Part shown: piece after piece, positions 46,750 to 59,836 of the stretch
Numbering within the stretch: position 1 is the stretch's first letter
How the letters are laid out: the number at the start of each line of letters is the position of its first letter
DNA from: Macrotrachela quadricornifera
Lineage: Eukaryota; Rotifera; Eurotatoria; Philodinida; Philodinidae
NCBI GenBank assembly: GCA_022393335.1
Contig: JAJEKB010020682.1
Location: 339,116-403,115, forward strand
Length of the DNA stretch: 64,000 nt
Direction: 5' to 3'
Made by a program: the position numbers and the translations under genes
The notes under the pieces: generated by a model
Told to the model about the DNA's origin: nothing
What the model saw: the letters and a program-made list of their open reading frames with translations, nothing else
The model's database searches: none

Positions 46750-48921
46750 TTATTTAATTTCTAATATTTTATTGTCTTTGACAAATTTGATTACATCTTT
46801 ATTTTTACTTTTCATTATTAATTGTGATTTCAATTGATTTGCCCCACTACCTTTATTTTTCTTCGTTTGATATTCTCTTACACCTGTTGTTAATATATTA
46901 TATTTTAACCAAAGTAAAATTGGTGATGAGATACTATGATTAGCACGATTATATTTATATTCTTCATTAGATTCTTGTAAATTTTGATCGAATTTTAAAC
47001 ATAATTCTTTTCCGATTTGTTTTAATTGATCTTCATTCTTTCCTTTATCATTATCTACTTCAACAGCTAAAACATACGATGATTTATCAACAAAAACTGA
47101 ATATTGTGGTGAAGAAGTTGTAAATTCTGCTTGATATTCTGATAAAAGAGGATCGATAATTTCACGTAATTCAATTTCAGTAACATGTTCACTACTTATT
47201 GATAAATACTGACCACATCTAAATAAATAAAAAATATTCCTAAGTTTTATATTTATTAGAAATTAATCTTGAAAGAATAAACGACAGTTTACGATTCATA
47301 TGTATAAAATATCTTTCAAACAAACCTGCCAAAAAGTTCCCATATTGGTAATGAATAATAATGTCCAATTACTTTAATAACATCTTCAGTTTGAAAACGA
47401 TATAAACCATTGTATGTTGTCAAAATAACTTCATACAATTTTCCTTCTATAAGATTGAAAAAAAAAATTATTAAAATTAAAATAAGAAATATAAATTATT
47501 ACCTTCAAGTTGATGTAATTCTAATACTTCTGATGATTGATCTTCTTCATCATCATCATCTTCATCATCATCTTCAACTTCGATAAATTCATAATAAACT
47601 GAACGTGGCATTGGTGTTAATTGATATGAATTTGTTGTTAATGGAACAGCAATACGATGTTGTTCACTCATACCATAAACATAAGGAAAGATTGGTATAA
47701 ATGGATTCCAATAAGTTGAGAGAAGTTTTAATTCATATTGCTTTAAATTTTCACTTATAATACATATTGCACATTTTAAATTGGGCCATATACGTGTACT
47801 AATATGATGAAAACCATATTTTTTAACAATATCACGTAATTCTTGTGCACGTTTAGGATTTGGTAGTAAATGATATTCTGATGATTGTAGAGCAAGACGT
47901 ACATCAATTGATAATGGTGATGATAATGTTTCATCAGCTGGTATAACACCCTTTAAAAACAAATAAATTAAAAATATATATATCTCTCACACTAAATAGT
48001 AGTACAAACAAACCAGTTCAATATGTTTACAAATTAAATCAAATTTTTCTTCCATAAATGTAAAAATATTTATTATACCCATAATAAATACTGTTGATAT
48101 AATTTCTAAATTTTCACATTGTAATGTCCATAATAATATGAGAAAATACATATCATTTGTATCTGTTATATCATTCATTACAATAGATGGTACAATATCT
48201 TGATTAAATTTTAAAATTGTTTCAATATTTTGTTTTTCAAGTGCAGCAATAACTGTAATTGCACTCATTCTATATGTTCGTAATTTATCTTTTGTAACAT
48301 GGTTTTTACAATGTAAACTATTTAATGATATTGTCTTACAACCAGTATAAAGATTGAATGGAACAGATTTTGTTAACATATAACATATATTATATGCTTC
48401 ATCGATATCAAGAAAATATCTATCGATCAAAAAAGACAAGAGAAAAAAAATGTATTTAATATTTTTTAATTGAAAACATAACGTACATTGGATAACTTTT
48501 TGGATCTCCACTTGTTCCACTTGTATTTGTTAAAGCAATTGGATAACCAATACCCATTATATCTTTTGCATTACCATCATTTAAAATTTCGTCTATATAT
48601 GATTTATAATGTTCATATTTGGTATATTTTGGAAATAATTTTCTATGAAATAAAAAAAAAGTTAAAATATTTTCAAGTTAATTATATATCTTACCGAAAA
48701 CTTTCAATAGTTTCTACATTATCTAAATTCATTTTCTTTCGTTGATCTCTTAAAACTTTTGTTTCTCTATTATGTTTCAATATATTGAATAATGTCTTTC
48801 GATTGATATTCTCTTTAGTAGCATATTTTGCATCATGATTATATCGAAAACCTTTATATTGAATTAATAAATATTGAAATAATAATGTACATTGATTTAA
48901 AAACCATGACCATAGCCACAT
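46750..48921 (-). CDS. GH3-family acyl-adenylating (amido synthetase-like) enzyme, 6 exons
   Basis: Exons on the minus strand: 48921-48695, 48642-48487, 48419-48014, 47950-47503, 47446-47326, 47218-46750. The 608-residue frame is continuous with GT-AG introns of 52-68 bp in four cases and 107 bp in one. GH3 proteins activate a carboxylic acid with ATP; plant members then conjugate it to amino acids, while animal GHDC-type members are uncharacterised. Visible motifs are the ATP loop TNTSGTSGDPKSYP (about 114-127), YGMSEQHRIAVP (about 355-366) and the hallmark NGLYRFQTEDVIKVIG (about 425-440). An acidic run of about 13 Asp/Glu (about 388-400) is unusual. The first residues (MWLWSWFLNQ) are hydrophobic. 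Start: the frame extends upstream only through a non-ATG codon, so ATG at 48921 is chosen. Substrate unknown. Confidence 0.88.
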
Positions 48922-50726
48922 CTCTATGAATAACAAGTTTTTTTTTGTCACTATATATCTACTAAATGAAGAAAACAAAGTGAAATGATTTTGATAAAAT
49001 GTGTATTTTTATAGATAGATTAACGCTGGAATATACTCGTTAACCTCATCAGTTTCGTCCTTTATCCGTATAACTAACGTTTTATGTATTGGAATGAGAG
49101 AAAAATATATAAGAATAGAACAAACAAAAAAAAACTCCACAAGAAATATGGAATATAAACATACTATGACAACTAAGAGAGAGCGACAGAAAGAAAGATA
49201 AGAACAGCAATAAACGAGAAAGCGAGCAATGCCTATAATATAAATATCGTTATACAGTTATGTTTGTTGATTGCGCAAAGCAATAGATACTGGAACAGTA
49301 GAAAAGATTTTTCGCCGGGCTTCTTTTAAAAGACTTAGTTTCAGCGCAAATGTTCTGTCATAATGCTTTAATATATTTAAGATTACGTGTAAAATTTCAA
49401 AGTTATAAGTCTTAGCCTCTACTGTTGTCCATCATTGGTGCTAACTGATGAATCACAATATATAGTAGGATTTTGTATTTCATAGTTTAGTTGATAAATT
49501 TCTTTTTATTTATCATATGGCATCAAGGAGTATGTTATGCGAATGTCATAACGCATATTCAATTAAGGATCATCAATGTACATTCTTTTATATATCCTCT
49601 CATTGTACAATACATAATCTTTTTCTATGTATTTGATATTTTTCTCAATCTTTTTCCTTTTCTCTCTTGGTTAATTATACTCTTTCTTTCTTCCTTATTC
49701 TCTCTCTCTAGTATATAAGGCTCGTGGTCAGTTTTGACTTTAATACAAGCACAAAGACACTCACGATATAAATAGATATTGCGTGGCGAGTGTCTTTGTG
49801 ATTGTACTAAAGTCAAAACTAAAAAGTTAGCTGATATTCTACTCTTGTTAACTTTTAATCTTACACATAGACCTAGACATTGAGCATTACATATATAGAT
49901 TTACTCTTAAAACGAATTGTTGACACAAACGATTATTATATTAGTTAATAACTTAACAAGCCCTACAAATTCGCAACATTAAAATTTAAAAAGCGATTTA
50001 TCAGTTCATGATGTTTCCACGTCAGTTCAGTGTCCTTCGATTTCTCGTTTACGGTATCCTATGATCACGCTTTGATAAAATCAAAGGTTCCAATTGTTTT
50101 ACTTCAATTTATTGTGTGCTTTTTTTAAAATCACTTGATCATTAGCCATGTAAAAATTTTGATGAAAGACCAGAATAAATGTGATTAAAATGATGGTATT
50201 TAATTTCGATTAACATTCATTTGTTGAGATTTAAAGATAGATTTCAATTTATTTTAGTCTTTATTAATCGATTAATATCATAGTTATTTTTTCTTTTTAC
50301 TTAGATGGAAAATTTTCCATGTAAAAAGAAATAATGTTCGAACCGAATGGTCCAACATAAATTTAGGCTCGCTCAGTTCTATAGAAAACTTTCTGAGCCG
50401 AGCAACTCGTTTCAAGGTTAGATTCACACTATATTTCGCAGTTTAGTAAAACTCGAATCCTATCTAGTTAGAAAAAAAAGTAATTTCAACATCTCGTAAA
50501 AAGTGATATGTATGTTTTTATATTCTCCAAGACTTCATAGAATATTATGAGATTTACACAATTTTTGAAAATGTTTATGAATATTCCTGTGAATTTTCTT
50601 ATTCATATAATACACTCAAATAGAGAATACTATTGTGTGAAATCTATTCGTTTGAAATCAGAAAGAAGAAAATGAAGCATTGAAAAGGTGATGAACATGA
50701 GATTTTATAATAAAATGAAAGATTAC
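48922..50726. other. Intergenic region with a small hairpin element
   Basis: The 5' side of the GH3 gene. At 49731-49820 a short MITE-like hairpin has arms GTTTTGACTTTAATACAAGC and an inverse ending TAAAGTCAAAAC, with ACAAAGACACTC / GAGTGTCTTTGT inside. A CATCAGTTTCGTCC phrase near 49048 resembles TACCGGTTTCGTCC near 28600, probably a shared dispersed repeat. No gene. Confidence 0.45.
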
Positions 50727-50900
50727 CTGATACCGATGATACGTATTTATAATTGCATTGACCTTTGTGCAAACATTGTAGCATGATAAGAAAATTGTTT
50801 GTATTTCAAGGTGATCGAGAATTCGATAAACCAATTCCACTGGTAATGTTTGAAGCGATGGAGCCATCTTCTGAGAAGTTGATGCGATTGCTTGTGACAT
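50727..50900 (-). pseudogene. Lone F-box exon
   Basis: Minus-strand exon starting ATG at 50900 and encoding an F-box-like N-terminus with LQTLPVELVYRILDHL, ending at a CAG/GTAATC donor at 50727. Sequence and donor position match the first exon at 20409-20561. No following exon (LRR or other) is recognisable downstream to 48.9 kb on this strand, so it is probably an orphaned fragment, though a distant exon cannot be excluded. Confidence 0.55.
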
Positions 50901-51343
50901 GAAACTATTTCACTTTAATGTATGCGTTTTGAGGTAGTTTGTTATCTTATATGTATCCTTGTGTGCATGTGTTATATGTCATCAAATATCTTGTCAGAAT
51001 TCAACTTCTTATCTGCATATAGAACTACCAAAATGTGATGATAACAATGTAGTAAGAAGTTTTGATAAAAGTAGCTATATATTATTTTGGAGAGAGACAA
51101 ACTAAAGTTTTCGAAGACAATGAAGACTTAACGGACAAGTGTGATGAATGATTGCATATAATATAATCATATTGATATTCTTATTGCCATAATATAATAC
51201 ATTTTTGTCGAAAAACACTTCGATTACCATCGAAATATAGTCATTTTCTTCACTAAAAAAAGTATTATTTCTCTTTAAATGCAACGATTAACTTTCGTGG
51301 CATACAAAATTTTTCGTTTCCTTTTTTAATAACTATACATGTA

Positions 51344-51860
51344 AAACTCGAAGACTGTACTCAAGTATTCAAAATTTTACTCGAGTTTTTAACTATTCAA
51401 CTTTTAAAAGTTTTAAAATTTAAGGATGAGAGTGGACAATGAAGGGGGTGTGTAGTAGTGTAGAACTTGTTTATTCGATTCGACTTTTTAACTTTCCAAC
51501 TTTTACTATATGATAGATTAGGGATGCTATCTGCAGGATGCTAGAAATAATCCACATAGTGAGGATGCTGCATGTTAGAAGGTAGAAGTAAACCATAGAG
51601 TTAGAATGCTGCCTGCTCGATGTTGCAACAAGCTACAGATAGTGGTTCCTTGCCTCCTGATCATGCATTCATGGTATATCATTATGCGTATTACTTCTAG
51701 CATCCTGCAGTTAACGTCCTTAATTTATCATATAGTAATAGTTGAATAATTGAAAAGTTGAATATTCGAATTTAAAAGTTGGAAAGTGGAATAGTTGAAA
51801 ACTCGAGTAAAATTTTAATACTCGAATCGAATTAACGAGTTTCGCACTACTGCCATCCCT
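51344..51860. mobile_element. Foldback element with CTCGAG/ATTCAACTTTT arms
   Basis: Inverted arms share AAACTCG, AAAATTTTACTCGAG, TTTAACTATTCAACTTTT, CCAACTTTTACTATATGATA and CTGCAGGATGCTAGAA. The right end continues to CCATCCCT, read inward AGGGATGGCAGTAGTGCG, like hAT-type ends. The left end is shorter, and no target duplication could be assigned. The centre contains repeated GGATGCT-type words. Related in motif style to 19481-19690. Confidence 0.7.
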
Positions 51861-53837
51861 AGCTCATCTGTAATAAACTCATGACGCAGGTTCCGCCTCG
51901 CTTCCAAGACGCTGGTTTTCGAGCTTTTTCACTGCACTAATGTAACAAAGAAGTAATTCATCATGCAGATGACAATTTGAACTTTTGAATGATATATCAT
52001 GCAAAAAGTTGTAAATAATAAATTATGCATAGTAATCGCTAAGTAGCAATTAGCCCAATAATTTTGGAAGGATGAAAAAGGGCACATTATGCTTATGTCA
52101 CCAATAAAAACTAAATTATTCTATATGGATTGGCCTGAAACTTTTATTAAGTATACTAGAGACCAAGGCCTACGTTGCACCGAAAATTCGATATTCCAGC
52201 TCTTGGCACTTTTGAGACATCAACAAAACAAAAAAAAAAATTCTGCCTACTGACCGAATAATTTTGGTAGCCACTGTATCTAATTTATTATTGAGTCTTG
52301 TCAATTCTTTATTGTATTCTACTCATTTCGTTTTCTCAACAAAATATGAGTTATGAATAATTTTTCCAACTTTCGAAAGTTTTATTAACACAAAAAAATT
52401 CTGAGCGCATAGTTTCAATTCAATCATAAAAGTAAGAATAAGCTTTGCTTACCGTCTGTTACTCGAGACAGTCATCCTACCCATGTAAACACGAAACGCA
52501 AAGTTGATGTGTCAAAATGCGGTTTCACAATAAAAAGCGTTCGCACGCGATTACAAACCATTCCACAATGCATCCAAACGCATTTTCAATATGAAACGCG
52601 TTGAGATGTGGTTACAAAAAATTTCGAAACGTATCTGGGCGCAGTTTTCCTATACAATATCTTTAAATGCAAGCAGAAAAACTATTAATCGCGTCTCAAC
52701 ATGTTTTTGAAAAACTTTTAACGCATTTAGTTCTTGTATATCGAATACGATTTTACCCAAAAGTTGCTGCACTAGAATAGTTAACTACGTGATCGAAATC
52801 ATCTATTTACATATATTTTATTCACCTAAACTTCATTAGACTTCTTAATAAAGAATGTCAAATTGACTTTAAAATAGACAAAAATTCAATTAAACATACA
52901 ACAAAGAATCCATATTTTTCTAAAGTTTCTATAAATAATAATAAAACAATATTGTAATAATTTGCAACTATCCATAATTCTCTTAGCAAACTATACTAAA
53001 TACTACTATTTAAATAATATTAATATCTTTTCATCATGTAGTTCTAATAAATAGATTTCGTAATTATTTATTCATTAAATTTTTCGATAAAGTTATCACG
53101 TGATCGATAAAATTAAAAAAAGTCATAATATTAACTGCGTGTAGTGGATAGTAAAAAAAGATATTATTTTATTAAAAAATAATAAAATTATTTAAAAAGA
53201 TAAATGAAAAATCCTATCATGTGTTAAATATCTTAACTTCGAAAACGAAGCACATCTTATTTAATCAAAGTATTTAACTGATGGAATTCGCATTCCAATA
53301 TACATTTTATTTTAAATGAGAAAATATTTCGAACTAGTATAACTCAATGGTGTATATGAACGACTTCTGATCACTAGTTCATATGTTCAAATCTGATCGT
53401 TATCGCGTAAGGTTAAATTCAGTCTATTTGCCAGGGTAGGCTAAGATCGTCAAAAACTGTTGATGATGGTGACTCAGTTCGAATTTGAGATGGATTTGAA
53501 AATATTTTTCAAAATTTTTAGATTTTTTATGAAACGCGGTCAGACGCTTTGAATGTCTTACTGGGGATGTGTTTAAATGCGTTCACTCTTAGCGTTCCAA
53601 ACGCAAATGAAACGTGTTTTGAGGCAAAAAATATTTACATGAATACTCTAACAATTAAAAAAAATAAAAAATTATTTGTTTGTTTATTAAGAAACATGGC
53701 ATATGACATGTTTTATTGATTCTTTGATATAATTTGTTTAAAAATAATTTATTCTAAGAAAATAATTACATTAATCTTTAATATAGTTTTTTCTTTATTA
53801 TAAATTAATGAATTTCGATCAAAAAATGTTAATGAAT
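51861..53837. repeat. Repeat-rich region upstream of the acyl-CoA synthetase 3' end
   Basis: At 52230-52281 a Tc1/mariner-like end (read inward TACAGTGGCTACCAAAATTA) closes a worn element whose other end is unclear. At 52490-52740 and 53520-53640 sequences such as AAACGCGTTGAGATG and AACGCATTT recur irregularly. At about 53335-53402 a tRNA-like stretch (A-box-like TAACTCAATGG, B-box-like GTTCAAATC) may be a tRNA-derived SINE or decayed tRNA. No gene. Confidence 0.4.
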
Positions 53838-56014
53838 TTATAATTTTGATTGTTGTTCAACATTAATTTGTTGTGTTATTTTCTGAGTAGATGAATAAAG
53901 TGATTGAATAATATGTTGAAAATTTTGTCGAACTGCTGTTCTTCGAGTTTTTAATGTTGATGTTATAAAACCATTTTCTTGTGAAAATAATTTCGGATAA
54001 AGATAAATATTACTAACTATTTCATAATATTTAAATTTATAATCTTTAGCTAATCGTATTAAATCATTTAAAATAATTTCTTTAAGTTTTTCATCTTTAC
54101 ATAAATCTTCAAATGAAAATTTTTTTTTTCCTATATCAAATTGATTTCTTACATATTCTTCATCAGGAATAACAATTGCTACAACAGTTGATTCTGTTGA
54201 TATTCCATCAACAAATATTTGTGAAATCCATCGAGAACGAAGATAAATATCTTCAAGACGTTCAGGTGCTATATATTCACCTTGACTTAATTTAAATATA
54301 TGTTTTGTTCGATCAATAATTCTTAATGAACCATTACTTGTCCATTCACCAATATCACCCGTATGAAGCCAACCATTTTCATCAATAGTTTCATGAGTTT
54401 TTTCATCATCATCATAATAGCCTATAATACGAAACAAAAAATTAATTTATTATATTGTCAAATATAAAATTCACCTTTAAAAATACATGGTCCTCGCATA
54501 CAAATTTCTCCTTGATTATTAGCACTGCGATAATTAGTACCAGGTACATCAATAAGTTTTATTTCCATTGAAGGTACAGGTGAACCAACAATACCACATG
54601 ATGTATCAGTTACATGTGTATTTGTACCAGCTCCTGTTGATTCTGTTTGACCATATCCTTCAATAATAGGTATATTGAGTGCAATACGAAAAAAATGTAA
54701 TACTTCAGGTGTTATTGGTGCCGAGCCAGTAACCATAAAAGAAACTTCTTCACCAAATAAATTTCGAATTTTTCGAAAAATAAAACGTGAAAATATTGTT
54801 GATTTTTCATTATGTAATGCTTGTGACATAAGAAAACGTTTTATTTTACTTTTATCTACTTCAGTCATTATTATATCATAAACTTTATTTAATATTCTTG
54901 GTGCTGTAAATATAGTTGTAGGTTTTATATGTGAATAATATTCAAAAAGTTTTTCAGGTATTGGACAATAAACTATTTGCATACCATCAAAAAAATTACT
55001 AAGAAGTATCATTCGTTCCATTAAATGTGCCATTGGTAAAAATGAACAATGTCGTTCGGTAGGTTCAGCAGATATTTTTGCACGATTTCGACGAAACATA
55101 TTATTTTTCATTGATGCTATCATATTTGTATGAGATAACATAGCAATTTTAGGATCACCTTAAAAAATAGATAGAATTAAGTATTTAAAGAAAAAAAAGA
55201 ATTTCTTTTTTCTCTAACCTGTTGTTCCACTTGTTAAAATAAATGTAGCAATACTATCTGGATCAAGATTAGGTCGTGGACGAATATCCGATTGTTGTAT
55301 ACGTTCTAAAATCTTTGAGAGATTTTTTATTTTCTCATTTTCATTACTTATTATATTATCCATAATAAGAATTTCTTTTATATAATTCTTTTCTAATAAT
55401 TGATCTTTAAATGATTCAATACGATTTAAATTATCAACAATAATTACTTCTGTTTGAGTTTTTTCTAATAGTGATAGAATAGTTGATGGATTATAGTTTG
55501 TATAAAGAGCAATAACAACAAATCCATACATATAACAAGCATGTTCAACAAATGAATATTCAGGACGATTTAATGAAATAATAGCTACGGATGATTTCGT
55601 TGGAGTGAGTTTAACTTCTGTCCATAAATGTGAACCGATAAAACGTATATATTGTAATGCTACAGAGTAGGATATCCAACGAAATGGTTCTACTTTGTTT
55701 GATGGATCATGAAATGCTACACATGGGCCATTATTTGAAACAGAATAACCATGATAGAAAACATCACCTAATATTTGTATATTAGGATAAAATGTTTTAT
55801 GAAATGAATAAATATCAACATCTTTATCTAATGTACAACGACGGATATGTTCGACAGGATCGATTTCAATAGTTTGATTTTTAAGATCAACACCATCATC
55901 ATATTTTTGTTGTATACGTGATTTGTATGCATGAATACCAGCGTATGTAGCTGCTAGAGCACCAGCAGCTAATGCACCATAAGTACCATTTGATTTCGGA
56001 TATGATGGAAGCAT
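53838..56014 (-). CDS. Long-chain acyl-CoA synthetase (ACSL type), 3 exons
   Basis: Exons 56014-55219, 55158-54475 and 54421-53838 join into 687 residues with two GT-AG introns (60 and 53 bp). The enzyme activates long-chain fatty acids to acyl-CoA via an acyl-AMP intermediate, feeding lipid synthesis or beta-oxidation. Diagnostic segments are the ATP loop TSGTTGDPK (261-269, split by intron 1), the adenylate motif EGYGQTESTG (432-441), GWLHTGDIG (510-518), the family-typical KLSQGEYIAPE (537-547) and a C-terminal NGFITSTLKTRR bearing the catalytic lysine. An alanine/glycine-rich hydrophobic stretch at about 10-28 is the expected N-terminal membrane anchor (ER, mitochondrial outer membrane or peroxisome). 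All key residues are present, so it should be active. Most like animal ACSL1/5/6; isoform not assignable. Confidence 0.92.
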
Positions 56015-59000
56015 TTTTTAACTCTTTGGTTACGAGCTTTTTTAATAGATGAATCGTTTGTTTTCGTTCTACAACGGTCTGAAATAACTTTCATTATTAT
56101 ATAGAAGTATTTAAAACTATGATAATATTCAAAACAACCTATAACACAAAGTCCAAAGTTACAAATGTCACATTGATAACATACAGCGATATACTTTTTC
56201 TTGCATCTCTTGGTATGATAACAAACTGCAGAGATCCTTCGTGCAATTTTTCTGTTGTTGAAATTAGAGATAAAAAATGTCATTATAACGAATCTTCAAG
56301 ATAAAATTCGTTTCGTTGCTACTGCAGCATTTATTTTATTGTGATCATAATGACGAACTGGAGGAGTAGTGTTATCACTACCTTCAGTTTGCAATGATGT
56401 TCACTTCACTACTCCATCATTCAGTTGTGTCCATAGTATACATAGCATTACATTATAGAGTTTAATTAAAAGGAAAGAAAAAGGAGAGGATAGTGAAATA
56501 ATATAAATCAAGAATGAAAAGATATATATATATATATATGCAATATTGATAGTATAGATTTACTGGTACTGATTGTTATCTCACCGCACACCCTCACCTT
56601 CACCCTCATCCTCACCGCACAAGGGTGAGGGTGTGAGGTGTGCGGTGAGATAACAAACCAGTATCCAAACATTGCAGAACGCAAGAGAGAGCACATATCG
56701 ATATAGTACTGCCAAATGATAACAATAGTATTATCAAGATAGAGAAAAACAGAGAAGTTGTTTTGACCGAGCTTTCACGGTATTTTGTCAGCCGATCAGA
56801 TCTGAATAAAGACTTTCTTTGCTATGATCAAGACAGAACATGATGTTGCTCGAGCTATATGATAGAACTGCAAGTAACCTCCTTATTGACCCGAACAGTA
56901 CGATGTTCTGTTTTGATCATATTAAAGAAAGTCCTTCTTCAGATCTAACTGGCCGATAAAATACCGTGAAAACACTACTTCTCCTTGTATAGTCTTGCGG
57001 CAAATCATCGCGGCTACGCTTAGACAGACTTCAAAAAATCATACAGAACATTTGACTTCGTTACCATCGAAGTTTTATTATTTTTTAAGCTGTTGGGTGA
57101 GAGTGGATCGTCCTTCAACGTTTTTGAATTCTAATATTAGAATATTTGTTCGAAAATGAATCAAAGTGGGATCCAGTAGATAGAGAATTTCAAATTCTAT
57201 CGACTGTTATAAGTCTTGAGGAAAATAGCGGCCAAGGTGGATGAGAGTCTCGGCTCAGATTTGACCTATATTTCGACTATGATATGGAAAAAACTATGAG
57301 ATGTTTAGGAACGGCGCGAAAGGGTCGAAGCAAGCGCTTTAGGGTGCCCTCCCTCTTTTTTGACGATTTTCAGATCTCAAAGATGGGAAATCCGATTGAG
57401 CTGAGATTTTTATGGTAGATAGACCACCTAAAATGGTGAGACACGTGTTCTAGGAAAAATTTTTCTAAGGCGGTTTTCATCGTTTTCTGTACAGTATACT
57501 GGTTTTCCATAGGCTCTCACCTTGGATCGAGACTTCTGTGTCAAACTTCGTCTGAAAATTTTTTTTGGAGATACCTACGACCATATCTCAAAGGTAGTTT
57601 TCAGCTTTTTCAAAAATCTCACTTTCTTTTTTTTCATAAAAAAATACGTAAAGGTTTTCTCCAAAATCAAGTTTTTGACCTTCGAAACCCTATAAATCTT
57701 GAAGGAGATACCAGAAATGAAAACTGTCGATGTCACCTCTGGAGAACAGTTCAAAGTGCCTATGGTAAAAATTTCAGCTCGATCGGACAAAGTTAAAGGG
57801 AGGTTGCCTGATCCACAATTTAGTCCTGTGCATGAAAAACTAGTTTTAAGAAAAACGAAAAATAAGTTCGGGAATAGTCTGATTTTTTTAACATTCCTAC
57901 AAACAACTTTTCATGTAGAAAGCACTGAGCACATTAAAAAATTTTTTTGGTAGACGCTTTTAGTAGACACCCGATAGCAACTGAATAGCAGAGCCAATCG
58001 AGATCATTTAAACGACGATCGAAATATCAACACATGGTCTATCTACAGCGCATATAAACAAAAAATAATTTTCTAAAAACTTTGATAAAGAAAAAGAGGG
58101 ACGGAGGTACCCTTAATCCAAAGTATTGGTCCATATTCAGAAAAAAAGAATATAAAAAGAAAAAAATCTAGTAAATAGTATATATCGTGTGCATATATAT
58201 GCGTTTATTGTTGTCTTACACCGAGGAAAGAATCGAAAAAGATAAAATTATATAGCGTAACGTGATGCAACCAACGTGTGCGAAAAATATTCATCTGTCT
58301 TACTGATCATGACGTGTATGAAATAGCATGATTGATTGATTCATGTAAACAAATTGTTAACGAGTGAATCGATCCAGTTGATCGAAACTAAAAATGTCCG
58401 TTTATTTTTCAAAACAATCGAAACATATATAGTGAGGGATCATGAAAAACTCAACGAAATATAAACGAAAAGGGAAAATATCTAAACACTATCAAAAGAA
58501 ATCGTGTGAAAAATAACAAGATGAAGAAAGAGAAAGGAAAAAATCCTACATATGTGTCATCCATATAATAGGAAAAAAGAAAAAAAAATATATGTGAATA
58601 ATACTACACACTAAAAATAAATGTGTCGTAGATCATAGTGTTGCAACGTCAATAGAGAAAATATGTCGTATATATATTTCTTTCGTTCTGTCTGCTGATT
58701 GTTCATTTACCTTCTTGTTTCAAACATACGGCTATATATAAACAACGTGGTTCAACGTACAGAACTTGTATATTTTCGTCTTAATTATTTTTTTACAATT
58801 ATTTCTCGATTATTTATTTGTTGAAAATACATCATTCTCGACCAATGATCGAGAGAGGACTACCGTTAAGTGATCTGATGGAGATCGGATCACTTCAAGG
58901 ATGGTCAGATCCTACTATTTGATCTCTTTGAATTTTCAACATGGCAACAATTAAATCAAAAGATGTATCGATCACATGCTTTTGAGAAAAAATTTCAAAA

Positions 59001-59836
59001 TTTGCCATATGGTAGATTTGAACCATGCTTTCAGAATGTGTTGCACATTGTGTTGCAAAGTGCGACACATTTTGTCTTAGTGTGTATAACACAAACATTA
59101 TTTGGAAAAAAACAACTAACTTCATTGAATATAAATACTTAAGATAACTTGCTTAGAAGATACACAAAGACAATTTCAGTATATTTCAGCATTAATTCTT
59201 ATTGTAAGGACGTCTGATTATTTGTATTTTGATTTTTCTATATAATCCTCTACTTCCGACATAAGTATTTACGTTAGAATTTCGAAATTACTGTTTATAT
59301 CACATTGTAGAGTACACTTCAAAAGGTAAGAAAATATATTTCATCATTCGAAAGTTCGTTTCTCTATATCTTTAAAATATATACACTAAGCATTAGTCAC
59401 AATTTTCTTCATTACAATACGTTTCATCGTATCTTGAAACTATTTCTATATGTTAATATGAAGCTTCAACCTCTGTTCACAAATGTTATTTAAACCACTC
59501 TATAGAATCTTTCTATGGGAAACAGAAGAAAGTTTTTTCCTTTATCTATATGAAGTTTTTCTCAAAATAATACGTCATTATGATCGCTATAATAGCGTTA
59601 TGAAAAGTTCATTTTGGATTTCAACAATCCATTTATAAAATACCAGTAAAAACTAGTAAACAATAATTGAGTTTTAATAATGATTCAAATGCGGTGCCCT
59701 TTTCTAAGAAATATTGCATGTTGAGCAGGTTAAATGTGACGTTATCGTAAAAATTTTGTCTTTAGTATAATTTTGTTTATATAGTAGAGCAGTAGTTAAC
59801 ATAATACGAGTATGAGATAGGTAACTGGTATATTGC
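56015..59836. other. Intergenic region with hairpin elements
   Basis: The 5' side of the ACSL gene. At 56561-56664 a hairpin has arms TACTGGT...TTATCTCACCGCACACC and a loop of CCCTCACC/GGGTGAGG repeats. At 56773-56972 inverted arms begin TTTCACGGTATTTTG and share AGATCTGA and GACTTTCTTT. From about 57000 to 57960 the sequence is less AT-rich, but no domain is seen in its open frames (for example 57699-57953). The rest, to 59836, is featureless. Confidence 0.45.
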
